64,000 nt of DNA from Rhodocollybia butyracea (GCA_015501585.1 JADNRY010000024.1:124001-188000); one strand, 5' to 3'. Counted from the stretch's first letter, positions 22,765 through 36,373 are shown. Notes: a model not told the origin generated them from the letters alone. Translations and numbers: made by a program.

Positions 22765-25700
22765 GTATTTCGGCGCTGATGGGATTTACTGAATTCCGAA
22801 GAGATTTGACTCAGACTAATCCGAAATTACGAGTCCTGAGTGGGGCTCGTCCAGAATATTGTGGTCGGCTTTGCGGGGGAATTCTGTCTCGATCTCGTTC
22901 CAATAAGGCTGGGACGTCAAAACGTGCGTCTCTTTATCTGTGTCGTGTCTTTATACTCCCTCTTCTGGCTGGGCGCCCGACGGGAGGTGGGAGAAAGGAA
23001 GACATCGAGCGGGAGATCCGCGTTCTTTATATCCTCCTTTCTACTACTTATACTCACGAGGACATTCAATATTCCGTGTGACCAACAAAGATATCCAGTC
23101 CTGACGGTAAATATTATCATCCTCTCATGACTTCCAGCTCTGAAAACTCCAAAAACATTCAAGACAAAAGTCTCGAATCCGACAAGGGGGATGGCTATCA
23201 AAACGAATATGAAGAATTAACAGCATCAGATCTAGCTACTTTTCATGAAAGAGAAGCGGGTCGGTTGATCCTCGATCCACTGTGAGTTTACACCGAACGG
23301 TTTTCCTGTAAAACCTCTTTCACTCAACAACTGCTCAGACAAGCAAAGATTGTGTTCGGAGAAGCGTTTACCTCTCGTCTTAAACTTACGGTGGATGGAA
23401 GCACGATCCTATGGCCTCAGCCTACCGATGATCCTCTTGACCCTCAGAATGTGCGTATCCAATTTGGCTTTAGTTTGTTAACCTGAACGGTTTATTGATT
23501 GAAGTACTACTAGTGGAGCAGTCGCAAGAAGGATTGGCATTTGATGATACTTGTCTTAGCCACTATCATTCCAAATTTTGACTCGGCAATAGGTGAGTCT
23601 ATTTTCCGACTTTGTTCTTACAGAGACAGACTTTATTTGTAGGGATTGCCTCAGTGTTTCCGTTGGCTGTCCAATATAAAACCACAACCGAACATATCAA
23701 CGATCTTACCTCCAAGTTTGTCGCTTCATTCACTGGACGCTCCGAATGCTGACCAGGAAGTTACTATGTAGTTGGAGCATATTTCTTCTAGGTGAGTTCG
23801 CTGATAGCCAATTTCACGCCCTCTAGTTTGATTTATTGAGAAAAGGCCCGTGTGGAATCTTTGCGTAAGTCAGAATACTTTGATCATGAATGAAAATGAC
23901 CTTCATCTTCTATAGAATTGCAAGTATCTACCGATCCACTGGGATGCTATAAACACTAATTACTACTCTGCATTGCAGATCGTTCTACGCCGTTATGGTA
24001 GACTGCCGGTACTTTTCTGGACTCAAGTACGCACATGTTCTGCTGCCCTTCACTACTCAGAAATCTAGAGCTGTTTGATATAGTTTTTGGCACTGGTGTT
24101 CCTCATAGGCTTGACTTTTGCACCGACCATAGAGGTGTTCACAGGTGAGAATCATCAATTCATATTCGCATAATGGTACCCAAATGGCGCTGGAAAAGCA
24201 ATGCGTTGTCTGACTGCATTTTTTGGGTGAGGCTCTCCTGTTTTCCTCCTTCCTATCGGGAACTTGACTCGATTATATAGAACTGCTCCTCAAGTTACTG
24301 TAAGAACCAAAATCCGCTCCCTGAGATACATCATGACGAAACCGGATGGTATAGGGTCTTTTTGTTATCGATGACATATATCCATTTCACCTGAGAGCTC
24401 GCAAGGTGAGTACTTGAGTGTTTGTTATCCTACTTCCCATACATACCCTGATATTCCCTAGATCGGAATATGGACAACAGCCTTCATTATAGGCCCACAT
24501 CTCTCTCCATTCGTATTCGGATTCCTTGTTGCCCGTGCAAATTGGCGTTGGGCATTCGGGATCGGATGCATGTACGGCCTAGTGGTGTTACTTTTAATCG
24601 TGTTTGGAATGGAGGAAACGTACGCAACATCGTATCTTTCTTTCTATTGAAAAACCGTACTGACTTCTCGAAAAAGCCTGTACGATCGGAGAGGTCTTCG
24701 CAAGGGTTTGAATGATAGAGGGTTTCGATCTCGTTTGGCCACTCTCGTAGGGATTACAGGGTGGAGGACCGCTTCACAGGGACCCGAGTGGAAAGAATTG
24801 ATTATGCAGCCTTTGAGATTGATATGGAGACCGCACTTTATTGGGATGTACCTTTTTGAGGTGAGTTGTCAGGTAATGACTTGAGTTCAGCTTCGGACTG
24901 ATTCTGAACGAAGGCAATGACATTTGGCTTCCCTATCGGAGTTAATGTGAATACTTTTTGAGTTCATTCCTTCAAGTTCAATGGATGAAGGAACATACAG
25001 ATCACCAATACCATCTTCCTTCAAAGCCCCCCTCCTTTAGGTTTTGGTTTGGATCAGATCACCGTTGCAGGAATATATGCTACTCCGATCGTAAGGGCGC
25101 TCTGCGTGCTTCCCATTCTCAAGTTCCAATTCCCTTCTTACTACTATGTCCGATTAGGTTGCTGTATTCATCGGAGAAGTATTAGGACGGTATTTCAACG
25201 ACTGGGTCATGTATTATTGTGTTCGCCACAATGACGGAATATTCGAAGCTGAATCTCGATTATGGTATGTCTACAATAAATGTACGGTTTCAACTAACGA
25301 AACATTTCACTCAGGACATGCTACATTTCCGTTCCTCTATATCTCATCGGCTTCCTTGTTTTAGGTGCTGCCTTCCAGAATCATTTTAATATTGGTGTCG
25401 TAGTTGTTGGCTGGGCATTTATTCTCATTTCCTGCTTAATGACCACTACCGCGGTCTGTAAGTATATCTTTCCGCTGATTGTACCACTTTTTCTCTCTCT
25501 CTGATCCTTTGTGGTGGATCAGATGCTTATTGCAATGATTGTTTTCCAAGACGTCAGGTAGAATTTTGCACGTATGCTGAACGAACCAGTATGTCATACC
25601 TATATCCACCTCTTAGGGCGAAGTCAGCGCGATATTGAATCAGGCGAGAACTCTTGGAGGTAGTATATAACCGTTCTGCTTTTTTTCAAATAGTTTAGCT

Positions 25701-26000
25701 AAATGGCGGTCACTCTTTCACAGGGTTTAGCATTGCCTATTACCAGGTACCATGGTCGAACAAACATGGTGCATTACAGACGCTGGGCTTGGAAGCAGGG
25801 CAAGTTTGACACTGACTTTCCTGACAATTGATAGCAATTGATGATCCCTTACCTCTACGAAATCTCAGGATCGTATGTGGTTTATTCATCCTTGTGGTAC
25901 CCCTCTTGCAATACAAAGGAAATGTTATCAGGGTACAGTGATGTAATTTCCTCTTATGGTAATTGCTGACTTGTGCATACAGCGACGGTTTTCTACGTAG
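22765..26000 (+). repeat. Tandem duplication unit 2 (promoter plus MFS gene)
   Basis: Direct repeat partner of 19130-22494. The promoter piece between the copies (about 22765-23126) matches the one before copy 1, with short deletions near the start codon. Confidence 0.9.
23127..26000 (+). CDS. MFS transporter, copy 2
   Basis: Paralogue of the gene at 19656 with the same exon pattern. The N-tail is almost the same apart from EELTASDL in place of EEFAASDL. Among the changes seen are GPCGIFA for GPGGIFA at helix 3 and LNQARTLGG for LNLARTLGG late in the protein. All splice sites I compared are kept and I saw no frame break, so both copies may be active. It is a neutral or dosage duplication unless the few changes alter the substrate. 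Confidence 0.87.
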
Positions 26001-26689
26001 CGCCACTTTGAAAGAAGACAAAATTGCAAGTACTAATGAGTTTACACTATTTATATCTTTTTTTGTCTTGAGGACCGCACCCGGACAGTCGTGTCCCGCT
26101 GGTATTGCTAGCTAAATCTCGCCCCAGAAACCACTTTTCAGTAAATACCGTATGTATATCTATTACTCTCTGGGTCTGGCAGTCCAGAATTTCGTGTATT
26201 AGCCCCCAAAGGCCATGGTCATGAATGTAGAACTGAGAATTTCAAGGTGTTCCATCTTCAAGATCCACTGGAACCAAGGGGCCTTTCAACATCCTGAGTG
26301 TGCTTAACCATACATAACCTTCGTGTTTCCCTTCGTTGTGGCATCTAGGATTCCAATCATTTTCGTACAACCTCTGGACGTAGGAGACTAGGGATGAAAA
26401 GTACGTTAATACTGGATATTGCGCGTTCTACACACATAGACCTCCCAGTATCTCGAAGGTTGAGGTTCAAAGTTTTCTTGTTCAATTCTTAAGTCGGTGA
26501 ACAAATTCAAGCATCATTGTCACTATGCACTTTCAAACTGTTAGATGACTAGGCACTGAAGTGAGAAGAATACAATATCTCGAGCGTAAAGTAGTGGTAC
26601 AGCTAAATAATATAAATCATATCCTCCGAATACAAAGCGCAGATTGCAAACTTGAACTAACGTACATTGTATGTATCCTGTCATGCGCG
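26001..26689. other. Intergenic region, convergent 3' ends
   Basis: Tail-to-tail spacer between MFS copy 2 (plus) and NC2-alpha (minus). No coding frame beyond 95 residues and no recognisable motif. Confidence 0.6.
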
Positions 26690-27448
26690 CTATCGACCCG
26701 GAACGTAGGGTTTATCGCTCTTCCACTGTTCGTCCTCATCTTCATCATCATCTTGTGGTGCTTTTTCCTCCTCCTCATCTTCTGCGTTAATCTGAGGCTC
26801 TGCCATGACCGTATCTCCATCCTCTTTATCCTGAGCGAGTTCCTCTGATTTGACCTTCTTTCTCCTTCTCTTTGGTGCAGCCCCACCATCTTCGTTATTT
26901 GCAAGAGCAGCGGCTTTCTTTCCTTTGGAGCTACGTTTCTTCTTTGCGGCATTGTTTTCTGCATTTACTGCTTCCAGGTCGATTGTACCACCAGCAGAAG
27001 GATCTGGAACACTTTCGACGATTTCTTTGAGAAAGTCGAAAGTATCCGTTGTCTCTACAGCGTGTTTTCTAGTTGAAAAAATAGATGAAAGACAGATAAA
27101 TCGACGACCGTGTCACGGCTCACAAATGGTATGCCTCCACTTTCTTGGAACCTCGCGCTATTGTCACATCTCCCGACTTTTCAACGAGTAATGCAAGGAA
27201 CAACTCTAATGCCTTTGCTGGAACAATTTCACAAAGTGCTTGAGTGCAAGGATTGCTGAAGGGTTATATTTGGCTCACATATCACAACTGGCGTAGCTTG
27301 AGCGACTTTGCCAACATCATCGTCTTTCTGCATAATCTTTTTAATCCGGGCCTGTATAGAAAAGCAACGGATGAAGGTTAGTTCCATTGATTCAGACGAC
27401 TGAAGAACGTACAACGGGGAATTTCGTTTGCTTATTCTTGTTCTTCAT
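26690..27448 (-). CDS. NC2 alpha subunit (DRAP1/Bur6), histone-fold transcription corepressor
   Basis: The alpha subunit of Negative Cofactor 2, which pairs with NC2-beta (Dr1) and binds TBP on promoters to block TFIIA/TFIIB entry. It is about 200 residues in at least four exons: ATG at 27448 (MKNKNKQTKFPV), then ARIKKIMQKDDDVGKVAQAT, the alpha-1/alpha-2 start of the histone fold. After an intron come ISKALELFLALLVEKSG and ARGSRKVEAYHL, and after another KHAVETTDTFDFLKEIVE. The C-terminal third is basic (KKKRSSKGKK, KRRRKKVK, a likely nuclear localisation signal), then acidic and Gln-poor (EDEEEEKAP, DEDEDEQW), ending YVPGR. Order and spacing match human DRAP1. The gene is intact. Confidence 0.92.
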
Positions 27449-27680
27449 TGTGTAAGTAGCTGTATACTGTTAGGCATCAGGCGCTCAAACGCTCAGTTCG
27501 TACTAGTCACGTGGTCTCCTAAATTACCATTTTCGGAGATCGACTCGTTGAAATTTCCCTATTTTGCGGGGATGTTAAAACAAGGCACAGTTATAGCCAT
27601 ATAGGTTCGTGATGAATGCAAATATAAGTATATATTATATATCAACCTGATATTTTTGATATCTAAATCCCAAGGCTTAA

Positions 27681-30600
27681 TTAACTCATCACACTTGCGA
27701 GTAACGCCATTCTAATCTGTGAACAATGTTATAAGGAGTTCACCAATTAAGAAAGAAAAACGTACGAAAAGACCGTAACGCATTTGTCGGAAGTACACTG
27801 CCCGACGAGAATCAAAGTCGACTTCGGGATCGATTTCTACCGATACGCTTCAGTGAATAAACGCGTTCCCCTTTGTACAAGAATAACTCTCACCGTTGAC
27901 TCGTGGAAGAGGATGCATGACAATCATTTCCTCCTTTGCTCTTGACAATACTGCGTGATCAATGCGATAGGCATCTTTCACTTGCTGCCATTCGACCTCT
28001 GTCTCAAAGCGTTCCTTCTGTATCCGCGTAACGTACAGCACATCCGTATCAGCAAGGACTTCTTCAAGTGACTCGCATTGGTGCACGGGGACACCAGCCT
28101 TACGTGCGGCAGCTACCACGCTGGAAGGCATAGACAAGGAAGGCGGGGAAACAAAGTTAAGGCGAACAGAATACAAGCACAAGAGGGTGACGAGACTGTG
28201 AACTGTTCGTCCATTCTTGAGATCTCCGAGCAAGGTAATTGTTCGACCATTGACAGTCCCCAGTTCAGAACGAATTGTGTATACATCAAGCAAGGCCTAA
28301 AAAAGTTGATCAGCTCGATCTTCATGAAAAAGGACAAACGAACCTGTGTAGGATGTTCACCAATTCCGTCACCCGCATTGATGATTGGGACGGGCGAGAA
28401 CTTAGCTGCTAGCTGCGCGCTTCCCACATCAGGGTGTCGGATAACAATAGCGTCACCGTAGCAGCCCAGTGTCCTAATCGTATCTGGCAATGACTCCCTT
28501 TCACTACCGACGAGCTGTCCGCTGTAATCTGTACAACTTGTCCTCCGCACCTCTTCATAGCAGCATCAAAGGACGAGGAAGTACGAGTTGAAGGTTCATA
28601 GAAAACAGTGCATAAAACTTTGCCCTTCAAAATATCCAGCGTGCCGTTTCGCTCAACCTGGAGGCGCATCTCATGGGCAAGGGAGAAAAGGTCATACATA
28701 TCTCGGTGGGTGAACTGTTTGACAGAGAGTATATGACGACGGTGGAAGGAAGGATGGGGTTGAAGGGACATGGTGTGTTGGCTCTGCGTCGGAGGTCCAA
28801 AAACCATGCTACTAGGCTGCGACGTGATTAAGGTCGAGACATTGGTGGAAGCCAAATTATCGGAAGGTGCAGAAGTCGGCACGGCAACAGCTGGTACATG
28901 GCTGATGGTAGCGGAAGATACATCTTTGCCCATGGGGACTGGAGAGAGTGACCCATCAAGGAAGGATGTTTGACCATGGAAGATCACCCTATGGATAGTG
29001 CCGGACACAAGCGCTTGCTCTAAAGGTGACCAGCAAGAAGACACCCGCAATCCGAAACGGGCCTTTCGTCCTAAAGTAACCTCAACATGAGTCTGAGCCT
29101 GCTCCGGTAGGCCGAATATCTGAACTGGGTTATCGTGCAATCGGATGGTTATATCTTGCAAGGAAAGTCGGCCCTCAATGACAGCGGTGAGGAGTAGGGG
29201 AAGTGCTTCCTCCATGCCGGACGCAGGGGAACCATTCTCCGAAGCTAACTTGAAGGGCAAACTGCCTACTGAGAAGGCGTCGATCATTTTCAATTTCGTC
29301 CATAGTGCATTTTGGTCCTCTGGAGATGGGAGGAAAGTAGCGGAGGGAAATTGTTCTTGGGTGAAAAAAAGGGAGTACACAGATACGTCGCAGGTTACTT
29401 TGAGGCTTTTGGCCTTACTCAAGGAGATCAAGAGGATATCGTCAGCATTTTGAACGTCAGTGACATGGATCGTGCGATTGTGGAGGCTGGCCAGAAGAAG
29501 CAGAGATGCAAGGTCCGATCCCTTGGCATCAGTGATAATTGGCTTCTCCGCTGGCCAAGAACTGAAGTGGGCTGCAACAGCGGATAGAGGAATTGGTTTG
29601 TTGGCAATACGGAATGGGATGAACAATGCCCTGGCTTCTGCTATCAGTTCTTCGTCGAAAAGCTGGACATTATCAGCTGTTGCAGACAAAGACAACGCAA
29701 AGTTGCAGTAAGCGGAGCCCTGGATGTTCGCTTTCGCCACTTCTAAAGTTGCACGGTCAACAATCGCGTTGTCCTGTGCTTGTGGGATGACGATGGAAGT
29801 TGTGAACCCAGCACCGATAGAAGCACGGGTAGCCTCGATGAAGTCTTTGCTGTTAGGAAGAGCAAGGCCTGGGATGAACGCTGCTACATTGACCAGTCCA
29901 GGGAAAGTATGCGTGCGATGCGAACTCTTGGAATCGATCGTAGATACCTCAAGAGGTAGTTTCCGCACCAAAGCCTCCGCCAACATTTTTGCGTTCTTCA
30001 CGTTGGTGATTAAGGGAATGGCAAAGTCAACAGCCATACGACGGGTGTGATAACCTTTGCTCGTATAGCTAGCAGGACGACGATAATTGTTTTTGGATGG
30101 TAGATTGATATACATATCGATGAGATTGTTGGCAAGGTGCTGAGTGAGTGAATATTCCGATTTCTGTTCTTGGCTGTCATCGTCCAGGCTTTCGAGATAC
30201 TACGAGAGAACGAAATTAGCTCGAAAAAGGATAAAACACTAATGTAACATACCTTGCAAGGAACGTTATGCTCCGTCAAAAAGTCTGCGGTTCCTGAGGT
30301 AGCAAAGATGTTGTATCCTGCAGCACTCAGCTTCTGAACTGAAGGCAGAAGTTCCAGCTTTTCTCGGTAGCTCCCGATTGAAAACAAGATATTTTTCTTG
30401 GGAGGAACGATTCCGGTCGATATAAGAGCTTTGAGATAAGCTTCGTACTTGTCCACGCCGAAACATGCAACTTCTCCGGTTGAAGCCATCTCTACACCAA
30501 GAACAGGATCGGCACCAGAAAGTCGGCTGAAGCTGAATTGTGGAACCTTGACTCCGACATAGTTTGGTGGCATGCCAGCGTCTGGGTATGGCTCTACCGG

Positions 30601-33600
30601 AATTCCAAGCATGACCTTGGTCGCCATTTCAATAGCATCGATACCAGTCACTTTGGAGACGAAGGGGAAGGAACGAGCAGCTCGGAGGTTGCACTCGATG
30701 ACCTTTATCTCGTTATTTTTGGCGATAAACTGGATGTTGTATGGTCCAGTAACGTTCAACGCATTACCGATCTTGGCGGTAGCCTCCTCGATTTGGCGAA
30801 CTGTTTGTGGATCCAGATCCTGAGGTGGATGAATTAAGGTGGCATCGCCAGAATGTACGCCTGCGTTCTCGACGTGCTCGGAGATGTAGTGCATGATCAG
30901 TTTTCCATCCTTCGCGACAGCATCCATTTCGATTTCTTTGGCTTGTTCGATGTACTTGGTAATGACAACGGGATGGTCGCGAGAGACAGCGGTAGCTTGT
31001 GTAAGGTAGTTGGCCAAATCATCGCCAGTGGACACGACGTTCATAGCAGCACCGGAAAGAACATACGAAGGCCGAACCAGGACTGGGTATCCAACTTTTT
31101 CACAGAAAGCCTCCGCCTCCTTGAAGCTGGTCAGCTCCTTCCATAAAGGCTGATCGACATCTATCTCATCCAAGAGACGAGAGAACTTGAACCTGTTCTC
31201 CGCAGTGTCAATCATTTCGGGCGACGTTCCGTAAATCTTGACATTTTCTCGGTAAAGGGGAAGAGCGATGTTGTTCGGCGTTTGGCCTCCCATGGACAAG
31301 ATAACCCCACGGGAGTGTTCAGTGTCGTAAATGTCGAGGATGGTCTCCAAGCTGATGTTCTCGAAAGTATAGACGGTCGGCTTCGTCGTAATCTGTACTA
31401 ACCGTCTCGGGGTTATAGTTGACCATGATGGTAGGTAGGCCTTGCTCCCGCAGGGTTCGGATGGCCCGAACGGCACACCAGTCAAACTCGACAGAAGAGC
31501 CAATACGGTAAACTCCAGATCCAAGCACCATCACACCTCGCTCCTCAAATGTCACGTCATTCTCGATACCATTGTATGTCGTGTATAGGTAGTTGGTAAA
31601 GGCAGGGAATTCCGCAGCGACAGTGTCAATTTGCTTGACGAGGGGAGCAATTCCTAGTTCTTGGCGAAGGCGCCGAACGGCGAGTTCTGTTGAGCCCAAG
31701 CAACCTGCAAGTTGACGGTCGCAGAAACCAAGTCGTTTTGAGCGATGCAACACATTCGGAGTGATTGTGTTTATAGTGAGGTCCTAAATGAAATTCAGAA
31801 CCAGAACGTAGAATTCCATAGCACTAAACGTACGAAAGATGCTCCTCCATCTGGAAGATATACTGCAGCCTCGTCAAAAACCACTTGTCGATATTGGTCA
31901 TTTGCCAAATCTTGTCTACACTGTATCCACGATGGAAAGCAGTAGATATCGCAAAGATTCGCTTGTCTGTGGGATTGACCAGTTCCTCGTCGATATCCTC
32001 GACAAAGTCATTCTACATAGGACAGTAAATCGTTAACTAACCACACAAGAACAAGAAAGAATAAATAAAAACCTTGGCAAACCCGGAAAATTGATCATCA
32101 ATGGCTCGAATTGCCTTCTGAATGGTCTCTTCGAAAGTGCGACCAATACTCATGACTTCTCCAACACTCTTCATGCTACTACTCAAAAGACGGCTCACGC
32201 GGCTGAACTTCTTCAAGTCCCAGCGAGGGATCTTCACTACCACGTAGTCCAAACTTGGCTCGAAGCATGCGCTGGTGACCTTCGTAACAGAGTTCTTGAT
32301 TTCGTTGAGAGGGATACCAAGTCCGAGTTTGGCAGCAATAAACGCAAGAGGGTATCCAGTGGCCTTGGAGGCGAGAGCTGAAGACCGAGAAAGACGAGCG
32401 TTGACCTAGATTAAGATATGAGCAAACAGCGGGCAAAGAACATGTAGATATTTTACCTCAATGATACAGTATTCCTGCGATTCAGGATTGAGCGCATATT
32501 GAATATTACATTCACCGACGACTCCCAAGTGACGAATGACGTTGATAGCTGTGGTCCGGAGCATGTTGTAGTCGGAATCCGACAAGGTCTGCGACGGCGC
32601 AATAACGATCGAGTCACCAGTATGAATCCCCAGAGGATCAAAGTTCTGAAAACAATACTTGAGACAAATCGCAGAAAAATTTCATCAGACTTACCTCCAT
32701 GTTACAAACCGTTATGCAGTTATCCCTACAGTCCCGAACAACTTCGTACTCGATCTCTTTCCATCCCTTCATACTCTTCTCAACCAACACCTGAGGACTT
32801 GTAGCAAAGGCCTTGCTGCAAAGAGCTCTTAACTGAGCCGCATTCTGAGCGAACCCAGAACCAAGACCACCGAGAGCATACGCCGCTCGTACGATGACGG
32901 GAAACCCAATCATATTGGCGGCAGTAACCGCATCGTCCGGGGTAGTCGCAGTACAACTTTTCGCGCACTTTTCGCCAATCTCTTCCATCGCGCTCGCAAA
33001 AAGCTGCCTGTCCTCCGTAGTGATGATAGTATCGATGGGAGTTCCCAGAACCTGAACACCCAAGTCGGCAAACTCGTCCTTCAATTTTATACCGACGTTC
33101 AAAGCCGTCTGTCCACCGAAAGTAACATAGATACCATCTGGTTTCTCGTATTTGATGATCTTCCGCACAAACTCTGCCGTGACGGGGAGGAAGTAGACTT
33201 TGTCGGCGAGACCTTTGGAGGTAGCAATGGTCGCGATGTTGGGATTGACCATGATGGTGTATATACCCTCCTCCTTCAGAGCCTTGATGGCTTGAGATCC
33301 AGAGTAGTCGAATTCACCGGCCTGGCCAATCGACAACCCGCCTGAACCAAGGATAACGACTTTGCTGACTTTAGGTCGGGGAACGCGCCTATCGTTGTCC
33401 TCCTTCTTTCCGCCGGGCATGGAAATAGGAACGAGCGTGTTCGTAGCAGCGCAGTCAACAATGTTCTTGATAAACACATCGAAAAGAAACTCGGTATCAC
33501 GCGGGCCAGGAGTGGACTCGGGATGGAACTGGACAGAAAAGAACGGCTTGTCGACACAGTAGATACCTTCGTTACTATTGTCATTGGCATTGTGAAAGAG

Positions 33601-34835
33601 CTCCTTCCAACCCGAGGGGAGAGAGTCAGTGTCAACCTGGAATCCATGATTCTGACTGGTGATATAACAACGACCAGAAAGCACATCAGTGCACGGAATA
33701 TTGTGTCCTCGATTTCCATATTTCATTTTCGACGTGGTAGCGCCTGCGGCAAGAGCCATTAGCTGATGACCGAGACATATACCGAATATGGGTCGATCAG
33801 CGCGCTCCATCGCCTTCGCAAGACGCGCGACGGTCTCTTTGACCATAGTCGGGTCACCAGGCCCATTAGACACGAAAAGACCATCGTATGGCTCAGACTC
33901 GGAAAGAAAATCATAATTCCAAGGTACAACTTTGAGTTCAACACCGCGGTTGATGAAGCACCTGATTTGGTTGTACTTCATACCGACGTCAACAACCAAA
34001 ACACGAAGTGGACGACCCGAAGGATGAAGCAAAGGCGTACCAACGGCCTTGTAGAGACGAGGCTCCGTGATTGACACGGCAGCGACGAGGTTGACATGGT
34101 TCGGGTCGCGGAATGGAATATCAAGGTAGTCTTCTCTCCAAGACGACGTAGAATTCGGAGAAGACGCGCGCGATGAAGGCGGCGGCTTGATAGCAAGTCG
34201 GCGACCGAGAGACGCATCGGGATTCCTCGCCAGGAGTTTACCGAGCATGGATCCCTTCTCTCTGATTTTTTTGGTCAGGGAACGAGTGTCGACGCCGTAG
34301 ATGGCAGGGACACCGTTCTCTTTGAGCCACGCGGCCAGAGATGATTTTGCAAGAAAGTGACTAAAGTCTTTTGAATAGTAGCCGACGACAAGACCGGCGA
34401 TGTGGATCCGCGAAGACTCGAACGCGAGGGGAAGATCGTCTAAGGGATTAGCAGGACGTTCTGGGACACCGTAATTCCCAATCAAGGGATAGGTGAGGAC
34501 GAGGATCTGTCCTTCATATGAAGGATCGGTCAGGGACTCTGTGTACCCAACCATTCCTACAGCACTTTCCGGTCAAAAAAAGAGGGATTAAAATTTTTCG
34601 AGAAATTTGAAACCCACCGGTCTGAAAAACGCATTCTCCAGCGATACTTTTCCCTTGAGCACCAAAGCTGATACCTCGGTAGGCTGAGCCATCTGAAAAC
34701 TCGAGTACAGCGTCGATTTCAGAGTCAGAAGAGCTTATGGCGGCACTGGCGACTGGAGTCGGTATTTTTGAAAAAATTACTGTTAGCACGGGATAACGAA
34801 GGTCTCGCAGCGTCAGAGGGAATGGAAGAGGTCAT
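27681..34835 (-). CDS. URA2: CAD-type carbamoyl-phosphate synthase / (inactive DHOase) / aspartate transcarbamylase
   Basis: Multifunctional enzyme for the first two steps of pyrimidine synthesis, in the fungal Ura2 arrangement (~2,200 residues). Domains in order: glutamine amidotransferase (FGICLGHQ nucleophile Cys, [11 protein letters not shown]is); two ATP-grasp halves of carbamoyl-phosphate synthase ([14 protein letters not shown]; later [19 protein letters not shown]); the allosteric region; a dihydroorotase-like domain lacking the metal-binding HxH (reads [13 protein letters not shown]), as is normal in fungi; and aspartate transcarbamylase ([29 protein letters not shown]). The last exon ends [10 protein letters not shown] at 27681. 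Three frame problems are seen: near the start (34763-34776, around T and A runs), at about 31373 in [14 protein letters not shown] (one extra base), and at 28496-28498 (one base short in a C run). No GT-AG intron explains the last two. I suspect sequencing errors in an essential gene. Confidence 0.92.
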
Positions 34836-36373
34836 GATAGAGATTTTAAATAGATTAGAAGAAACTAGACTGTCGTTCTTCCTCTCTACCTACTTTTTCA
34901 GGTGAGGCAGTTGAAAGTAGGCTGAGAGGAAGAAGAAAGAAAGTTAAAAATTGACCGACACTTGAAAATATTGGGCGCTTATCGAATTTCTCATCAGTTA
35001 CATCAGCAATCACCCGGAGCCGGTGCGGCCAGCAATACAATTAAACTTTTTACATGCAACGTATACGTTACGTTACTGAGTCCCTTTTAAAATCCTCCTA
35101 ATTAGGCCTCGGGACTAGGGACTCATACCGCGATACGACTTTCTTAGACTCTAAATTTCTCTTTCAGTACCACTTGCTCGACGGATGCTGAACGTTCGAA
35201 ATGTTCAACGTTCAGCGTTCAACATTCAGCGCTGATCTGCAATCGATCTGCCATCCCTGGATGAGTGTCACACATCATATGTACCCCTTTGTCGTGATCT
35301 TATCATTGCATCCTTCTAGGGTCAAACTCTCAGAACTCTGCCCAGCTGTGGCCTTCTAGAGTCGATACGCGACTGCTGGCCCGCCAGTTCGTATCATTGG
35401 ATTCGTACTATTACTAGGCAAGGTTCGGCCACGGCCGCGGCGGTCCATTATCATGAACAGAAACAGGTGCGATGGATGTGGAACAATATCCCAAGAACAG
35501 AAACTGTACAAATTGCAAACGGCAAGGGGAGCCCGTTGTACAAACAGCGATGGCGATTCCTGTGCACATGAAGACAGATGCATGGACAACTGATGGATTT
35601 TGAGTTTGGAAAAGAACGAGCTTGGATGGATGCGTACACGGTACGTTATGCTGGGAAGTAGGATCCAAAAGTACGGTCTGACCATCATTGCCCCCGTTGG
35701 TCCCATGGTCACTTTAGCATTCCTTCCAAAAACTCTGCTTTTCCAAACTTGTAGGTAACGTTCCATAAAATACGTTTACGTCCTCTTGGTACTGTGTTCT
35801 GCAGAGTGGGACATTAAAATACGAGGTAGAGGCCTTGTCGCATATAGCCTAGCTCTCGAGGTTGGTTGACCGGGAGAATTCGAAGCTTTAATGCTGGCGT
35901 CCGTGACAACAAAGCCGTAAAGGTATCGTTAGTAATCTTGGGATATGGGGGTGTTTCGATTACTTCCAAAAGTGTCATGCGCGAGAGTATCAGACGAGAG
36001 TGGTCCAAGCAACCTAAAACAGAATAGGAGGCGTTTATTTCCGGAACCACATGGGCTCAAATTAAGGCTGACTGAGGAGGGGAAGGAAGGAAAACGGCAT
36101 TCAGTCAGTGCATACAATCACGTGCACAATGAGAAATATGATAATGAGCGGGGTTATAGAAGATACTATGCTCACTTCATTCTCAACATCAGGTTTTTCA
36201 GAAGACGCGTCCCAGTCGTTTGCAATCGCTCCCATTAGGGTCATATGTAGAGATATAATACAGCATTAAAAAGGTATAATCGTATCATGATATAGCATGT
36301 TCGTCGTATGTTTTGTCGTTAACATGTTTTGTGAGGCCCCAGGACCACCGTCCTATCTCGCCTGAGGCCTGTA
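34836..36373. other. Intergenic region upstream of the pyrimidine gene
   Basis: About 1.5 kb. It holds the CAD promoter with a palindromic cluster at 35187-35234. Minus-strand frames at 35356-35766 and 35814-36117 have no family I recognise; the second follows a plausible acceptor (TTTTAG) and might be the end of an unrecognised gene. Confidence 0.5.
35187..35234. promoter_or_regulatory. Palindromic GAACGTTC/TTCAACGTTCAGC cluster
   Basis: GCTGAACGTT and AACGTTCAGC form a 10-base inverted repeat spaced by 10 bases, followed directly by GTTCAACATTCAGCGC, a further imperfect copy. It lies about 350 bases upstream of the CAD start. It could form a hairpin or bind a dimeric regulator; the role is inferred. 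Confidence 0.4.

Noticed and set aside
26617..26964. Minus-strand frame of 115 codons over NC2-alpha
   Set aside because: Wrong frame; the basic and acidic tail of NC2-alpha is read in the neighbouring frame and ends at 26690.
29145..29587. Plus-strand frames inside the CAD gene
   Set aside because: Antisense shadows of the dihydroorotase-like domain.
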